Assembly (NCBI RefSeq): GCF_002223055.1
Contig: NZ_NKFL01000005.1
Coordinates: 496,001 to 560,000 of the forward strand
Direction: 5' to 3'
Source: Burkholderia sp. HI2500
GTDB lineage: Bacteria > Pseudomonadota > Gammaproteobacteria > Burkholderiales > Burkholderiaceae
Length of the DNA stretch: 64,000 nt
Position numbers and translations under genes: made by a program. Positions 8,110 through 17,677 of the stretch are shown in pieces; within the stretch, counting starts at the first letter, position 1, and each line of letters begins with the position of its first letter. The notes under the pieces were generated by a model that worked only from the letters and a program-made list of their open reading frames with translations, did no database searches and had not been told where the DNA came from.

Positions 8110-8418
8110 ACCGCGGCGCGGCGACAAAACCCGCGTGCGTCAGAATGCCGCCCCAGGCCGCCTCCGCCGGACGTTTTCCCGCGTCACGGCGCCCCACCCC
8201 TTCCGCACCCGTTTTTTGCCGCCGCTGCCCCACCGCGCCTTTCTGGGATAGGATGGAACCGAGGACGATGCCGCGCCCGGCGCGGGCGTCCGCGAGCGGG
8301 GCCCGCGCGAGCCGCCCACCCTGGCCGTGCGGCCGGTGTGACACGGTCGCGTCGTGCCCTTGGTGTATCCTTGCCTACTCCGTGACAGCGCGCTCCGGCA
8401 TGACCCGGGCGCACCACC
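8110..8418. other. Intergenic region before corC
   Basis: These 309 bases hold no convincing gene on either strand. They contain GC-rich short dyads around 8272-8325 and the TTGGTGTATCCT box at 8360-8371, so the stretch most likely carries the corC-lnt promoter and leader. Confidence 0.6.
8360..8371 (+). promoter_or_regulatory. TTGGTGTATCCT box upstream of corC
   Basis: This is an exact 12-base match to the box ahead of ybeY, 47 bases before the corC start. TATCCT may be the -10 hexamer. Confidence 0.4.
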
Positions 8419-9306
8419 ATGAACGATTCGTATCCCAGTCGTAAGCTAACCGACAAACCGCAAGAAAAGCGCTCGCTGCTCGAGCGCCTGACCGACTTCA
8501 TCTCGCCCGAGCCCGAATCCCGCGGCGAGCTGCTGGAAATCCTCCAGGACGCCCACGAGCGCAACCTGATCGACGCCGATTCGCTGTCGATGATCGAAGG
8601 CGTGTTCCAGGTATCCGACCTGTGCGCACGCGACATCATGGTGCCGCGCGCCCAGATGGACGCGATCAACATCGCCGACAAGCCCGAAGATTTCATCCCG
8701 TTCGTCCTCGAGAAGGCGCACTCGCGCTACCCCGTGTACGAGGAGAACCGCGACAACGTCATCGGCGTGCTGCTCGCGAAGGATCTGCTGCGTTTCTATG
8801 CCGAAGAGGAATTCGACGTGCGCGGGATGCTGCGCCCGGCCGTGTTCATTCCCGAATCGAAGCGCCTGAACGTGCTGCTGCACGACTTCCGCGTGAACCG
8901 CAACCACCTCGCGATCGTCGTCGACGAATACGGCGGCGTCGCGGGCCTGATCACGATCGAGGACGTGCTCGAGCAGATCGTCGGCGACATCGAGGACGAA
9001 TACGACTTCGACGAGGAAGCCGGCAACATCATCTCGGGGCCCGACGGCCGCTATCGCGTGCGCGCGCTCACCGAGATCGAGCAGTTCAACGAGACGTTCG
9101 GCACCGATTTCCCCGACGACGAAGTCGACACGATCGGCGGGCTGATCACGCATCATTTCGGCCGCGTCCCGCATCGCGGCGAAAAGCTGCAGCTCGGCAA
9201 CCTCGTGTTCGAGATCCAGCGCGGCGATGCGCGCCAGGTCCACGTACTGCTGGTGCGCCGCAATCCGCTCGCCAGCCGTCGCGCCGAAACCTCGCACGAG
9301 GACTGA
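8419..9306 (+). CDS. corC: CorC/HlyC-family CBS-domain protein (YbeX)
   Basis: The 295-residue protein has two CBS domains (about 65-190, including RDIMVPRAQM and VVDEYGGVAGLITIEDVLEQ) and a C-terminal CorC/HlyC transporter-associated domain (about 205-285). It lacks the transmembrane DUF21 part, so it is the soluble YbeX form, linked to magnesium/cobalt homeostasis and, in E. coli, to ribosome metabolism. It is followed after 52 bases by lnt, the standard neighbour order. Confidence 0.93.
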   Translation: MNDSYPSRKLTDKPQEKRSLLERLTDFISPEPESRGELLEILQDAHERNLIDADSLSMIEGVFQVSDLCARDIMVPRAQMDAINIADKPEDFIPFVLEKAHSRYPVYEENRDNVIGVLLAKDLLRFYAEEEFDVRGMLRPAVFIPESKRLNVLLHDFRVNRNHLAIVVDEYGGVAGLITIEDVLEQIVGDIEDEYDFDEEAGNIISGPDGRYRVRALTEIEQFNETFGTDFPDDEVDTIGGLITHHFGRVPHRGEKLQLGNLVFEIQRGDARQVHVLLVRRNPLASRRAETSHED

Positions 9307-9358
9307 CCGTCGCGCGCCAGCCGCGCGTTCCACAACCGCTCGCCCACTTCCGCTTCAC

Positions 9359-11047
9359 ATGGACGATCCGATCCTGTCCCGCCCGGCTGGCGGCCTGCTC
9401 GCGCCGACTCCCGGCCGCGCGCTGCCGCGCTGGCACTACCCGGCCGCGCTGCTCGCCGGCGCAGCCAATACGCTCAGCTTCGCACCGACGCCGCATGGCG
9501 GCTGGCTGCAACTCGTCGTATTCGTCTGGTTTTTCGCGCAGCTCACGCGCACCGCGAGCTGGCGCAGCGCCGCGCTCACCGGCGGCGCGTTCGGCTTCGG
9601 CAACTTCATCACCGGCGTCTGGTGGCTCTACATCAGCATGCACGTGTACGGCGAGATGGCCGCGCCGCTCGCGGGCGGCGCGCTCGTGCTGTTCTCGCTG
9701 TACCTGTCGCTGTACCCGGCGTTCTCCGCCGGGCTGTGGTCGTTCGGCGCGGGCCATGCGTGGCATCGCCGCACGCCCGACCCGCGGCCGTTCTCGCCGA
9801 CCTGGCACGGCGCATTCGCGTTCGCGAGCGCGTGGGCGCTCGGCGAATGGCTGCGCGGCACCGTCCTCACCGGCTTCCCGTGGCTCGCCAGCGGCTATCC
9901 GCAGGTCGACGGCCCGTTCGCGGGCTTCGCGCCGGTCGCCGGCGTGTACGGGATCGCGTGGGTGCTCGCGCTGTTCGCCGCGCTCGTCGTGCAGGCGCTC
10001 GCCGCCGCCCGGCCGTCGCCGCTTGCCGAGCCCCGCGCCGGCGATGCGCGCGTGCGCATCGCCGCGCCGGCCGGCATCGCGCTCGCGCTGATCGCGGCCG
10101 GTCTCGGCCTGTCGCAGGTCACGTGGACCGTGCCGGCGAACAAGCCGCTCACCGTGCGGCTGCTGCAGGGCAACGTGAAGCAGGACATCAAGTTCGAGGA
10201 AGCGGGCATCGACGCGGCGATCAAGATGTACACGCAGATGATCATCGAGAAGCCGGCCGACCTGATCGTCACGCCCGAAACCGCGATCGCGGTGATGATC
10301 CAGGAGCTGCCCGAGCCGTTCGCCGTCGCGATCCGCAAGTTCAGCGACACGACGGGCTCGGCCGTGCTGTTCGGCGCGGTCGGCGCATCGGTGACCGAGG
10401 ACGGCCACTACGTCGACTACACGAACAGCCTGTACGGTGTGACGCCGAATTCGCGCGACATCTATCACTACGACAAGCACCACCTCGTGCCCTTCGGCGA
10501 ATTCATCCCGTGGGGCTTCCGGTGGTTCGTCGACCTGATGAAGATGCCGCTCGGCGACTTCGCGCGCGGCGCCCCCGTGCAGAAGCCGTTCCTCGTGCAC
10601 AACCAGCCCGTGATGGCCGACATCTGCTACGAGGACTTGTTCGGCGAGGAAATCGCCGCGACGATCCGCGACAATCCGCAGCCGCCCGGCGTGCTCGTCA
10701 ACGTGACGAACCTCGCGTGGTTCGGCGACACGATCGCGCTCGACCAGCACCTGCAGATCGCGCGGATGCGCTCGCTCGAGACGGGCCGGCCGATGCTGCG
10801 CGCGACCAACACGGGGATGACGGCCGCGATCGATGCGCGCGGCCGCGTGCTCGGACAGCTGAAGCCGTTCACGATCGGCTCGCTCGACGTGCGGATCGAA
10901 GGCACCAGCGGCTTCACGCCCTACGTGACGAGCGGCAACAACATCGTGCTCGCGGTGTCGCTCGTGCTGCTCGCGTTCGGTTTCACGTTCGGCCCCGGGC
11001 TGCGCCGGCGCAACGGCAAGAAGAACGGCGACGACCAGCCGGAATGA
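9359..11047 (+). CDS. lnt: Apolipoprotein N-acyltransferase
   Basis: Lnt adds the third acyl chain to the N-terminal cysteine of lipoproteins in the inner membrane. The 562-residue protein has an N-terminal multi-helix membrane region (about 20-255) and a C-terminal nitrilase-like domain with the catalytic triad E307, K373 and C423 in contexts VTPETA, YDKHHLVPFGEF and DICYEDLFGEE. The ATG at 9359 follows family length. The C-terminal KK-rich tail after the last helix is short. It is the last gene of the rightward ybeY-lnt set. Confidence 0.96.
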   Translation: MDDPILSRPAGGLLAPTPGRALPRWHYPAALLAGAANTLSFAPTPHGGWLQLVVFVWFFAQLTRTASWRSAALTGGAFGFGNFITGVWWLYISMHVYGEMAAPLAGGALVLFSLYLSLYPAFSAGLWSFGAGHAWHRRTPDPRPFSPTWHGAFAFASAWALGEWLRGTVLTGFPWLASGYPQVDGPFAGFAPVAGVYGIAWVLALFAALVVQALAAARPSPLAEPRAGDARVRIAAPAGIALALIAAGLGLSQVTWTVPANKPLTVRLLQGNVKQDIKFEEAGIDAAIKMYTQMIIEKPADLIVTPETAIAVMIQELPEPFAVAIRKFSDTTGSAVLFGAVGASVTEDGHYVDYTNSLYGVTPNSRDIYHYDKHHLVPFGEFIPWGFRWFVDLMKMPLGDFARGAPVQKPFLVHNQPVMADICYEDLFGEEIAATIRDNPQPPGVLVNVTNLAWFGDTIALDQHLQIARMRSLETGRPMLRATNTGMTAAIDARGRVLGQLKPFTIGSLDVRIEGTSGFTPYVTSGNNIVLAVSLVLLAFGFTFGPGLRRRNGKKNGDDQPE

Positions 11048-11054
11048 CGCAACG

Positions 11055-11085
11055 GGCGGCCGCCGCGCAGTGCGTGGCGGCCGCC
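11055..11085. other. GC-rich hairpin between convergent lnt and TPR gene
   Basis: Two copies of the self-complementary GGCGGCCGCC (11055-11064 and 11076-11085) form a 10-bp stem with an 11-base loop. There is no T-run, so it may stall or protect transcript ends rather than terminate by itself. Confidence 0.35.
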
Positions 11086-11145
11086 GTCGAATCCAACATG
11101 CTGCAACATGCGGCAGCGGCCCGCAGCCGCGAAACGGCCGGCCGC

Positions 11146-12801
11146 TCAAGCCTGCCGGGTCGACTCCTCCGATTGAACCGGCTGCGCGGCCAGACGCCGC
11201 AGGTCGCGGCTCACCTCCTCCATCACCGGCGCCCACGCGCCGAACACCGGTTGCCGGTACAACGTCGCGGTCGGGTACCACGGGCTGTCCTTGCGTTCGA
11301 GCAGCCACGGCCAGTGCGGATTCACGTCGAGCAGCACCCAGGTGCGCGCGCCGAGCGCACCCGCCAGGTGCGCGACCGACGTGCACACGGTGATCACCAG
11401 ATCCAGCGCGCCGATGAACGCGGCCGTATCGTCGAAGCTCGTCAGTTCCGCCGTGACATCCTCGATCGCGAAGCCCGCCGCGCGCGCCGCCTCGACATCC
11501 GCGTTCGCGCCCGGCTGCAGCGAAAAAAACGCGACGTCGTCGATCCCGCGGAACGCGTCGGCATAGCGCTCGAGCCCGACCCGCCGGAACGGATTGCGCT
11601 GGTGCCCCGCGCTGCCCGTCCACACGAGCCCGACCTTCAGCCGGCGGTCGCCCGCGAGTCGCGCGCGCCACGCCTCGCGCGCATGCGGATCGGCCCGCAG
11701 GTAGGGCACCGACGACGCGAGTGTCGACGCTTCCATGCCGAGCATCAGCGGCAGGCCGATCAGCGGCACTTCGTAATCGAAGGCCGGCAGCAATTCGATG
11801 CCGCCGCCCGCGCTGAATGCGTCCGCATGCGCGCCGAGGCTGCGCTGCATCAGCGTGCCCACCAGCGGGAACGTATTCCAGATGAGCCGGCCGCCCTCGC
11901 GATGCACGCGCTCGGCGAGCGGCGCGACGAAGCGGCAGAACTGCAGTACGTCGCCGAGCCCCTGCTCGCCCCACACGAGCAGCGTCTTGCCGGCGAGCGG
12001 CTCGCCCTGCCAGCGCGGGCCCGGCAGCACCGGCCGGCGGCCGCGCAACTCGCCCGCGCCGTCCCAGCGCGCCTCGTGGCCGCGCCAGCCGGCCGCGACG
12101 TTGCCGCGCACGAGCTGGATGATCGCCAGGTTGAAGCGGAACGACGCGTCGTCGGGCGCCAGCTCGCACGCGAGCGCCGCGTAGCGCTCGGCGTCGTCCC
12201 AGCGCTGCGCCTCCTTCATCGCCAGCGCGACGTTGTTCATCGCGAGCGCGTTGTCGGGCGCGAGCTCGACGAGCCGCGCCGCGCACGCGAGCGCGGCGTC
12301 CAGGTCGTGCGTCGCGAGCCGCGCGACGACGAGATTGATCCACGCCTGCACGTCGCGTGGATCGAAGCGCACCGCCGCTTCGAGCAGCGCGATCTCCTCC
12401 GCGCGGCCGCTACCCGACAGCCGCAGCGCGATCGCGAGGTTGTTGCGCAGCGATGGCCGGTCGGCATCGAGCGCCAGCGCCGCGCGATACGGCGCCACGG
12501 CGTCCGCGTGGCGGCCCGCCATCTGCAGTGCGTAGCCGTGATTGAAGTACGCGGTCGCGCCCGGTTGCACGCGCGCCGCGCATTCGGCGAGCGCGAGCGC
12601 ATCGGCCGTACGCTGCCGCGAGACGAGCGCGCCGGTGAGTTGCGCGAGCGCGTCGGCGTCGACCGCATGCAGATGCGCGGCGGCGGCAAGCCACAGATCG
12701 TGCGCGGCGTGCTCGCCGCGCGCCTGCGCATCGGCGGCCTGCCCGAGCAGCGCGAGGAAGGGCGGAAGCAGCGGAATGAGGATATCGGTCGGATCGTCCA
12801 T
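11146..12801 (-). CDS. TPR-repeat protein with C-terminal glycosyltransferase-like domain
   Basis: The 551-residue protein has about six to eight tetratricopeptide repeats in its first 240 residues (for example ATAYFNHGYALQMAGRHADA) and a C-terminal GT-B-like half beginning about 260 (LLVWGEQGLGDVLQF) and continuing through VGLVWTGSAGHQRNP and ITVCTSVAHLAGALG. This resembles the ADP-heptose:LPS transferase or O-GlcNAc-transferase superfamily. The acceptor is unknown; glycosylation of protein or surface sugar is inferred. The start at 12801 gives M-D-D-P; a GTG at 12846 is possible. The gene is convergent with lnt and divergent from glyQ. Confidence 0.82.
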   Translation of the reverse strand: MDDPTDILIPLLPPFLALLGQAADAQARGEHAAHDLWLAAAAHLHAVDADALAQLTGALVSRQRTADALALAECAARVQPGATAYFNHGYALQMAGRHADAVAPYRAALALDADRPSLRNNLAIALRLSGSGRAEEIALLEAAVRFDPRDVQAWINLVVARLATHDLDAALACAARLVELAPDNALAMNNVALAMKEAQRWDDAERYAALACELAPDDASFRFNLAIIQLVRGNVAAGWRGHEARWDGAGELRGRRPVLPGPRWQGEPLAGKTLLVWGEQGLGDVLQFCRFVAPLAERVHREGGRLIWNTFPLVGTLMQRSLGAHADAFSAGGGIELLPAFDYEVPLIGLPLMLGMEASTLASSVPYLRADPHAREAWRARLAGDRRLKVGLVWTGSAGHQRNPFRRVGLERYADAFRGIDDVAFFSLQPGANADVEAARAAGFAIEDVTAELTSFDDTAAFIGALDLVITVCTSVAHLAGALGARTWVLLDVNPHWPWLLERKDSPWYPTATLYRQPVFGAWAPVMEEVSRDLRRLAAQPVQSEESTRQA

Positions 12802-13122
12802 GCAGTCGGAATCGGCTAGCGGTGGCGCGGCACGCGTCGCGCGCACCGCAATACGCGCATCTTAACGCCCGTGCGAAGCCGCGCGGCACGCGCGTCACGA
12901 CAGGCCGCGCGCGGCCGCCCGGCGGGCATCGGTCACGCCCGTGCGGGCCGCCCGGACGGGGCCGACGGTGTGCCCGCCCGCGTTCCGGCCGCATCCGCTC
13001 GCCGATCCGGTAAAATTACGCGTTTCAGCACACTAACAAGCCGCGCCGCCGCGCGAGCCGACCCTCCGGGCCCCGCCCGGAGCGCCGCCCGCAACGGAGC
13101 GCCAGCGCCACGAAGGCTCTTC
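12802..13122. other. Divergent intergenic region, TPR gene / glyQ
   Basis: This 321-base gap has no credible gene. A TAAAAT box at 13011-13016 is a candidate -10 for glyQ; the remainder is very GC-rich with no clear hairpin followed by T residues. Confidence 0.5.
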
Positions 13123-14127
13123 ATGCTTACGTTTCAGCAAATCATCCTGACGCTGCAGTCCTACTGGGACAAGCAGGGTTGCGCCCTGCTCCAGCCCATC
13201 GACATGGAAGTCGGCGCGGGCACCTCGCACGTCCACACGTTCCTGCGCGCGGTCGGCCCCGAGCCGTGGCGCGCCGCGTACGTGCAGCCGTCGCGCCGCC
13301 CGAAGGACGGCCGTTACGGCGAGAACCCGAACCGCCTGCAGCACTACTACCAGTACCAGGTCGTGCTCAAGCCGGCGCCGGAAAACATCCTCGACCTGTA
13401 CCTCGGCTCGCTCGAGGCGCTCGGCTTCGACCTGCAGCAGAACGACGTGCGTTTCGTCGAGGACGACTGGGAAAACCCGACGCTCGGCGCGTGGGGCCTC
13501 GGCTGGGAAGTGTGGCTGAACGGGATGGAAGTCACGCAGTTCACGTATTTCCAGCAGGTCGGCGGCCTCGACTGCAAGCCGGTGCTCGGCGAGATCACGT
13601 ACGGCCTCGAGCGCCTCGCGATGTACCTGCAGAAGGTCGAGAACGTGTACGACCTCGTGTGGACCGAGTGGGAGGAGCAAGGCCCGAACGGCCCCGAGCT
13701 GCGCCGCCTGTCGTACGGCGACGTCTACCACCAGAACGAGGTCGAGCAATCGACCTACAACTTCGAGCACGCGAACGTCGACCTGCTGTTCACGTTCTTC
13801 AACAGCTACGAAGCGGAAGCGAAGAAGATGATCGACGCGCAGCTCGCGCTGCCCGCGTACGAGCTCGTGCTGAAGGCCGGCCACACGTTCAACCTGCTCG
13901 ATGCGCGCGGCGCGATCTCGGTCACCGAGCGCGCGGCATACATCGGCCGCATCCGCGCGCTGTCGCGTCTCGTCGCGCAGGCTTACTACGACTCGCGCGA
14001 GAAGCTCGGCTTCCCGATGCTCGGCAACCCGCCGGGCGTGCCGGGCCTCACCACCGACGCCCAGGACGCCGCACAGCCGGCGTGGGCGCCGCCGCTCAAG
14101 GTCGAACGCAAGATCGATCAGGACTGA
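13123..14127 (+). CDS. glyQ: Glycine-tRNA ligase alpha subunit
   Basis: This is the catalytic subunit of the bacterial alpha2-beta2 glycyl-tRNA synthetase. The 334 residues open with [19 protein letters not shown] and contain the class II motif region ([18 protein letters not shown]) that binds ATP. The ATG at 13123 follows a GAAGG ribosome binding site about seven bases upstream (13112-13116); earlier in-frame codons add low-complexity sequence absent from the family. glyS follows after 22 bases. Confidence 0.98.
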   Translation: MLTFQQIILTLQSYWDKQGCALLQPIDMEVGAGTSHVHTFLRAVGPEPWRAAYVQPSRRPKDGRYGENPNRLQHYYQYQVVLKPAPENILDLYLGSLEALGFDLQQNDVRFVEDDWENPTLGAWGLGWEVWLNGMEVTQFTYFQQVGGLDCKPVLGEITYGLERLAMYLQKVENVYDLVWTEWEEQGPNGPELRRLSYGDVYHQNEVEQSTYNFEHANVDLLFTFFNSYEAEAKKMIDAQLALPAYELVLKAGHTFNLLDARGAISVTERAAYIGRIRALSRLVAQAYYDSREKLGFPMLGNPPGVPGLTTDAQDAAQPAWAPPLKVERKIDQD

Positions 14128-14149
14128 CGAGACGAGATTCACTCCAAAC

Positions 14150-16249
14150 ATGACGCACAATCATCCCGCCCCCCTGCTCGTCGAACTGCTGACCGAAGAG
14201 CTGCCGCCGAAGGCTCTCGCGCGCCTCGGCGACGCATTCGCCGAAGGTCTCGCGCAACGCCTCGCGGCGCGCGACCTCATCGAAGGCGAACTCGTGTTCG
14301 AACGCTACGCCACGCCGCGCCGCCTCGCCGTCGTCGTGCAGAACGTGCGCGCCGTCGCCCCTGAAAAGCAGGTCCGCGAAAAGGTCCTGCCCGTGTCGGT
14401 CGCGCTCGACGCCGAAGGCAAGCCGACCGCGCCGCTCGCGAAGAAGCTCGCGGCGCTCGGCCACCCGAACCTGTCGATCGCCGATCTCGAGCGCGCGCAG
14501 GACGGCAAGGCCGAAGCATTCTTCATCAACTATTCGGCAGCCGGCGCGACGCTCGCCGACGGCCTGCAGGCTGCACTCGACGAAACGCTCGAGAAGCTGC
14601 CGATCCCGAAGGTGATGACCTACCAGCGCCCGGACGGCTCCGACGTGAAGTTCGTGCGCCCCGTGCATCGCCTGACGGTGCTGCACGACGATCGCATCGT
14701 GCCCGTCACCGCATTCGGCGTCGACGCCGGTGACACCACGCTCGGCCACCGCTTCCTGTCCGACGGCCTCGTCGCGATCCAGCATGCGCGCAGCTACGCC
14801 GACACGCTGCGCGACAAGGGCCGCGTGATCGCGCACTTCGCCGATCGCCGCGAAACGATCCGCACGCAGCTGAACGAGCACGCGAACGGCGATACCGTCG
14901 TGATGCCCGAGTCGCTGCTCGACGAAGTGACGTCGCTGGTCGAATGGCCTGTCGTCTACCCGTGCCGCTTCGAGGACGAATTCCTGCAGGTCCCGCAGGA
15001 ATGCCTGATCCTCACGATGCAAACCAACCAGAAGTACTTCGCGCTGACCGACGTCGCCGGCAAGCTGCGCTCGCGCTTCCTGATCGTGTCGAACATCGAG
15101 ACGAAGACGCCGGGCGAGATCATCGAAGGCAACGAGCGCGTCGTGCGCCCGCGCCTCGCCGATGCGAAGTTCTTCTTCGAGCAGGACAAGAAGAAGCCGC
15201 TCGCCGACCGCGTGCCGCAGCTCGCGAACGTCGTGTATCACAACAAGCTCGGTTCGGCGCTCGCACGCGTCGAGCGCCTCGAGGCGCTGGCCGGCGAGAT
15301 CGCCCCCGCGATCGGCGCCGACGCCACGCACGCGAAGCGCGCCGCGCGTCTCGCGAAGGCCGACCTGCTGACCGACATGGTCGGCGAGTTCCCGGAACTG
15401 CAGGGCACGATGGGCACGTACTACGCGCGCCACGACGGCGAAGCCGACGACGTCGCGCTCGCCTGCGCCGAGCACTACCAGCCGCGCTTCTCCGGCGACG
15501 CACTGCCGACCACGCCGGTGTCGACCGCCGTCGCGCTGGCCGACAAGCTCGAGACGATCGTCGGCATCTGGGGCATCGGCCTCGCGCCGACCGGCGAGAA
15601 GGATCCGTTCGCGCTGCGCCGCCACGCGCTCGGCGTGCTGCGCCTGCTGCTCGAGAAGCAGCTGCCGCTCGATCTCGTGTCGCTGCTGCGCACGGCCCAT
15701 GCACGCTTCGAAGGCATGCCGGGCGTGGCCGAATCGACCGATGCGATCCTCGCGTTCTTCATGGACCGCCTGCGCGGCCTGTTGCGCGAGCGCGGCTACT
15801 CGGCCGGCGAAATCGACGCGGTGCTGAGCCTGAACCCGACGCGTGTCGACGATCTCGTCGCGCGCCTCGACGCGGTGCGCGAGTTCACGCGCCTCGCGGA
15901 AGCCGAAGCGCTCGCGGCCGCGAACAAGCGGATCTCGAACATCCTGAAGAAGTCGGAAGGCGGCGCGAACGGCACGGTGCAGCCGACGCTGCTCGTCGAG
16001 GCCGCCGAGAAGGCGCTGCACGAACAGCTCGCGGCCGTGACGCCGCACGTGCAGTCGCAGCTCGAGGCGCGTGCGTACACGGGCGCGCTGTCGGCGCTCG
16101 CCGCGCTGCGCGCACCGGTCGACACGTTCTTCAACGACGTGATGGTCAACGCGGAAGATCCGGCACTGCGCGCGAACCGTCTCGCGCTGCTGTCCGCGCT
16201 GCACCAGCAGATGAACTGCGTCGCCGACATCTCGAAGCTCGCCGCATAA
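14150..16249 (+). CDS. glyS: Glycine-tRNA ligase beta subunit
   Basis: The 699-residue tRNA-binding subunit partners with GlyQ. It begins [15 protein letters not shown], a family signature, and ends with a DALR anticodon-binding-like region (about 590-695). Length is normal. It lies directly behind glyQ and ten bases before gmhB, so all are likely cotranscribed. Confidence 0.98.
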   Translation: MTHNHPAPLLVELLTEELPPKALARLGDAFAEGLAQRLAARDLIEGELVFERYATPRRLAVVVQNVRAVAPEKQVREKVLPVSVALDAEGKPTAPLAKKLAALGHPNLSIADLERAQDGKAEAFFINYSAAGATLADGLQAALDETLEKLPIPKVMTYQRPDGSDVKFVRPVHRLTVLHDDRIVPVTAFGVDAGDTTLGHRFLSDGLVAIQHARSYADTLRDKGRVIAHFADRRETIRTQLNEHANGDTVVMPESLLDEVTSLVEWPVVYPCRFEDEFLQVPQECLILTMQTNQKYFALTDVAGKLRSRFLIVSNIETKTPGEIIEGNERVVRPRLADAKFFFEQDKKKPLADRVPQLANVVYHNKLGSALARVERLEALAGEIAPAIGADATHAKRAARLAKADLLTDMVGEFPELQGTMGTYYARHDGEADDVALACAEHYQPRFSGDALPTTPVSTAVALADKLETIVGIWGIGLAPTGEKDPFALRRHALGVLRLLLEKQLPLDLVSLLRTAHARFEGMPGVAESTDAILAFFMDRLRGLLRERGYSAGEIDAVLSLNPTRVDDLVARLDAVREFTRLAEAEALAAANKRISNILKKSEGGANGTVQPTLLVEAAEKALHEQLAAVTPHVQSQLEARAYTGALSALAALRAPVDTFFNDVMVNAEDPALRANRLALLSALHQQMNCVADISKLAA

Positions 16250-16259
16250 GGGCCGCACG

Positions 16260-16823
16260 ATGCCGACCAGCCCCAACCGTAAGCTCGTCGTCCTCGACCG
16301 GGACGGCGTGATCAACGTCGATTCGGATGCGTTCATCAAGACGCCCGACGAATGGATCGCGCTGCCCGGCGCCCTCGAGGCGATCGCCCGGCTCAACCAC
16401 GCGGGGTATCGCGTGGTGGTCGCGACCAACCAGTCCGGCATCGGTCGCGGGCTGTTCGACATGGCCGCCCTCAACGAGATGCATCTGAAGATGCATCGCG
16501 CGGCGGCCGCGGTCGGCGCACGCATCGACGCGGTGTTCTTCTGCCCGCACACGGCCGAGGATCACTGCGACTGCCGCAAGCCGAAACCCGGCATGATGCA
16601 GATGATCGCCGAGCGCTTCGAGATCGATCCCGATCACACGCCGGTCGTCGGCGATTCGCTGCGCGACCTGCAGGCCGGCGTCGCGGTCGGCTTCCAGCCG
16701 CACCTCGTGCTCACCGGCAAGGGCAAGAAAACGCTCGCCGCCGGCAACCTGCCGCCCGGCACGAAGGTCCACGACGACCTGCGCGCGTTCGCGCTCGATT
16801 TCCTTTCACACGAACACGAGTGA
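16260..16823 (+). CDS. gmhB: D-glycero-beta-D-manno-heptose-1,7-bisphosphate 7-phosphatase
   Basis: This HAD-superfamily enzyme removes the 7-phosphate in ADP-heptose synthesis for the LPS inner core. The 187-residue protein has the DxDG catalytic motif at D13/D15 (VLDRDGVIN), the ATNQSGIGRG block, and a structural zinc loop with Cys and His (CPHTAEDHCDC). The order glyS-gmhB-plsC matches E. coli-distant betaproteobacterial gene order. Confidence 0.95.
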   Translation: MPTSPNRKLVVLDRDGVINVDSDAFIKTPDEWIALPGALEAIARLNHAGYRVVVATNQSGIGRGLFDMAALNEMHLKMHRAAAAVGARIDAVFFCPHTAEDHCDCRKPKPGMMQMIAERFEIDPDHTPVVGDSLRDLQAGVAVGFQPHLVLTGKGKKTLAAGNLPPGTKVHDDLRAFALDFLSHEHE

Positions 16824-16866
16824 TGCAGCCGCCGCGCGCATCCTCCCTAACGCCAGACTTACGCCG

Positions 16867-17631
16867 ATGCGCTTCGTCCGCTCCCTGCTGCTGCTGATCT
16901 ACTTCGTCCTGTACACGGTGCCGTACGCCACCGCGTGCTTCATCGCCTTTCCGTTCATGCGTTCCGACGCGCGCTACTGGATGGCCGCCGGCTGGTGCAA
17001 GTCGACGCTGTGGGTCGTGCGCTGGCTGAACGGCATCCGCTACCGGATCGAAGGGTACGAGAACCTGCCCGACGGCCCCGCGGTGCTGCTGTCGAAGCAC
17101 CAGTCCGCGTGGGAGACGCTCGCGTTTCCGGCGCTGATGCCGAGGCCGCTTTGCTACGTGTTCAAGCGCGAGCTGCTGTACGTGCCGTTCTTCGGCTGGG
17201 CGCTCGGGATGCTGCACATGGTCAACATCAACCGCAAGGAAGGCAAGAACGCGTTCACGTCGGTGATCCGCCAGGGCAAGAAGCGCCTGTCGGAAGGCGC
17301 ATGGATGATCATGTTCCCGGAAGGCACACGCACGCCGGTCGGCAAGCAAGGCAAGTACAAGACGGGCGGCGCGCGCTTCGCGATCGAAACCGGCGCACCG
17401 GTCGTGCCGATCGCGCACAATGCAGGTCGGGTGTGGCCGCGCAACTCGTTCACGAAATTCCCGGGCGTCGTCACCGTGTCGATCGGCAAGCCGATTCCCA
17501 GCGAGGGGCTGACGCCCGATGCATTGAACTCGCAGGTCGAAGCATGGATCGAAGCGGAAATGCGCCGGATCGATCCCGATTCGTATCGCCAGGCGGGCAA
17601 TGCGGGCACGCGCGATGCCGCGCGTGTCTGA
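16867..17631 (+). CDS. plsC: 1-acylglycerol-3-phosphate O-acyltransferase (PlsC family)
   Basis: This enzyme acylates lysophosphatidic acid to phosphatidic acid at the inner membrane. The 254-residue protein has an N-terminal membrane segment (5-35), the acceptor/catalytic motif written HQSAWE at about residues 79-84, and the substrate motif FPEGTR at about 157-162. The first motif has Glu where the textbook HX4D has Asp, which seems to be a subfamily form. It lies 43 bases after gmhB. Confidence 0.92.
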   Translation: MRFVRSLLLLIYFVLYTVPYATACFIAFPFMRSDARYWMAAGWCKSTLWVVRWLNGIRYRIEGYENLPDGPAVLLSKHQSAWETLAFPALMPRPLCYVFKRELLYVPFFGWALGMLHMVNINRKEGKNAFTSVIRQGKKRLSEGAWMIMFPEGTRTPVGKQGKYKTGGARFAIETGAPVVPIAHNAGRVWPRNSFTKFPGVVTVSIGKPIPSEGLTPDALNSQVEAWIEAEMRRIDPDSYRQAGNAGTRDAARV

Positions 17632-17677
17632 CGCCCCCAGGTTGCAGCCGTTGCGTACGACAAAAAGAAGCGAACTG

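Noticed and set aside
9146..12343. Very long open frame on the minus strand across lnt and the TPR gene
   Set aside because: It overlaps two recognised genes, is extremely Arg/Ala-rich and has no family features, so it is a GC-bias shadow.
13179..14153. Alternative frame within glyQ
   Set aside because: Overlaps the well-supported synthetase in a different frame.
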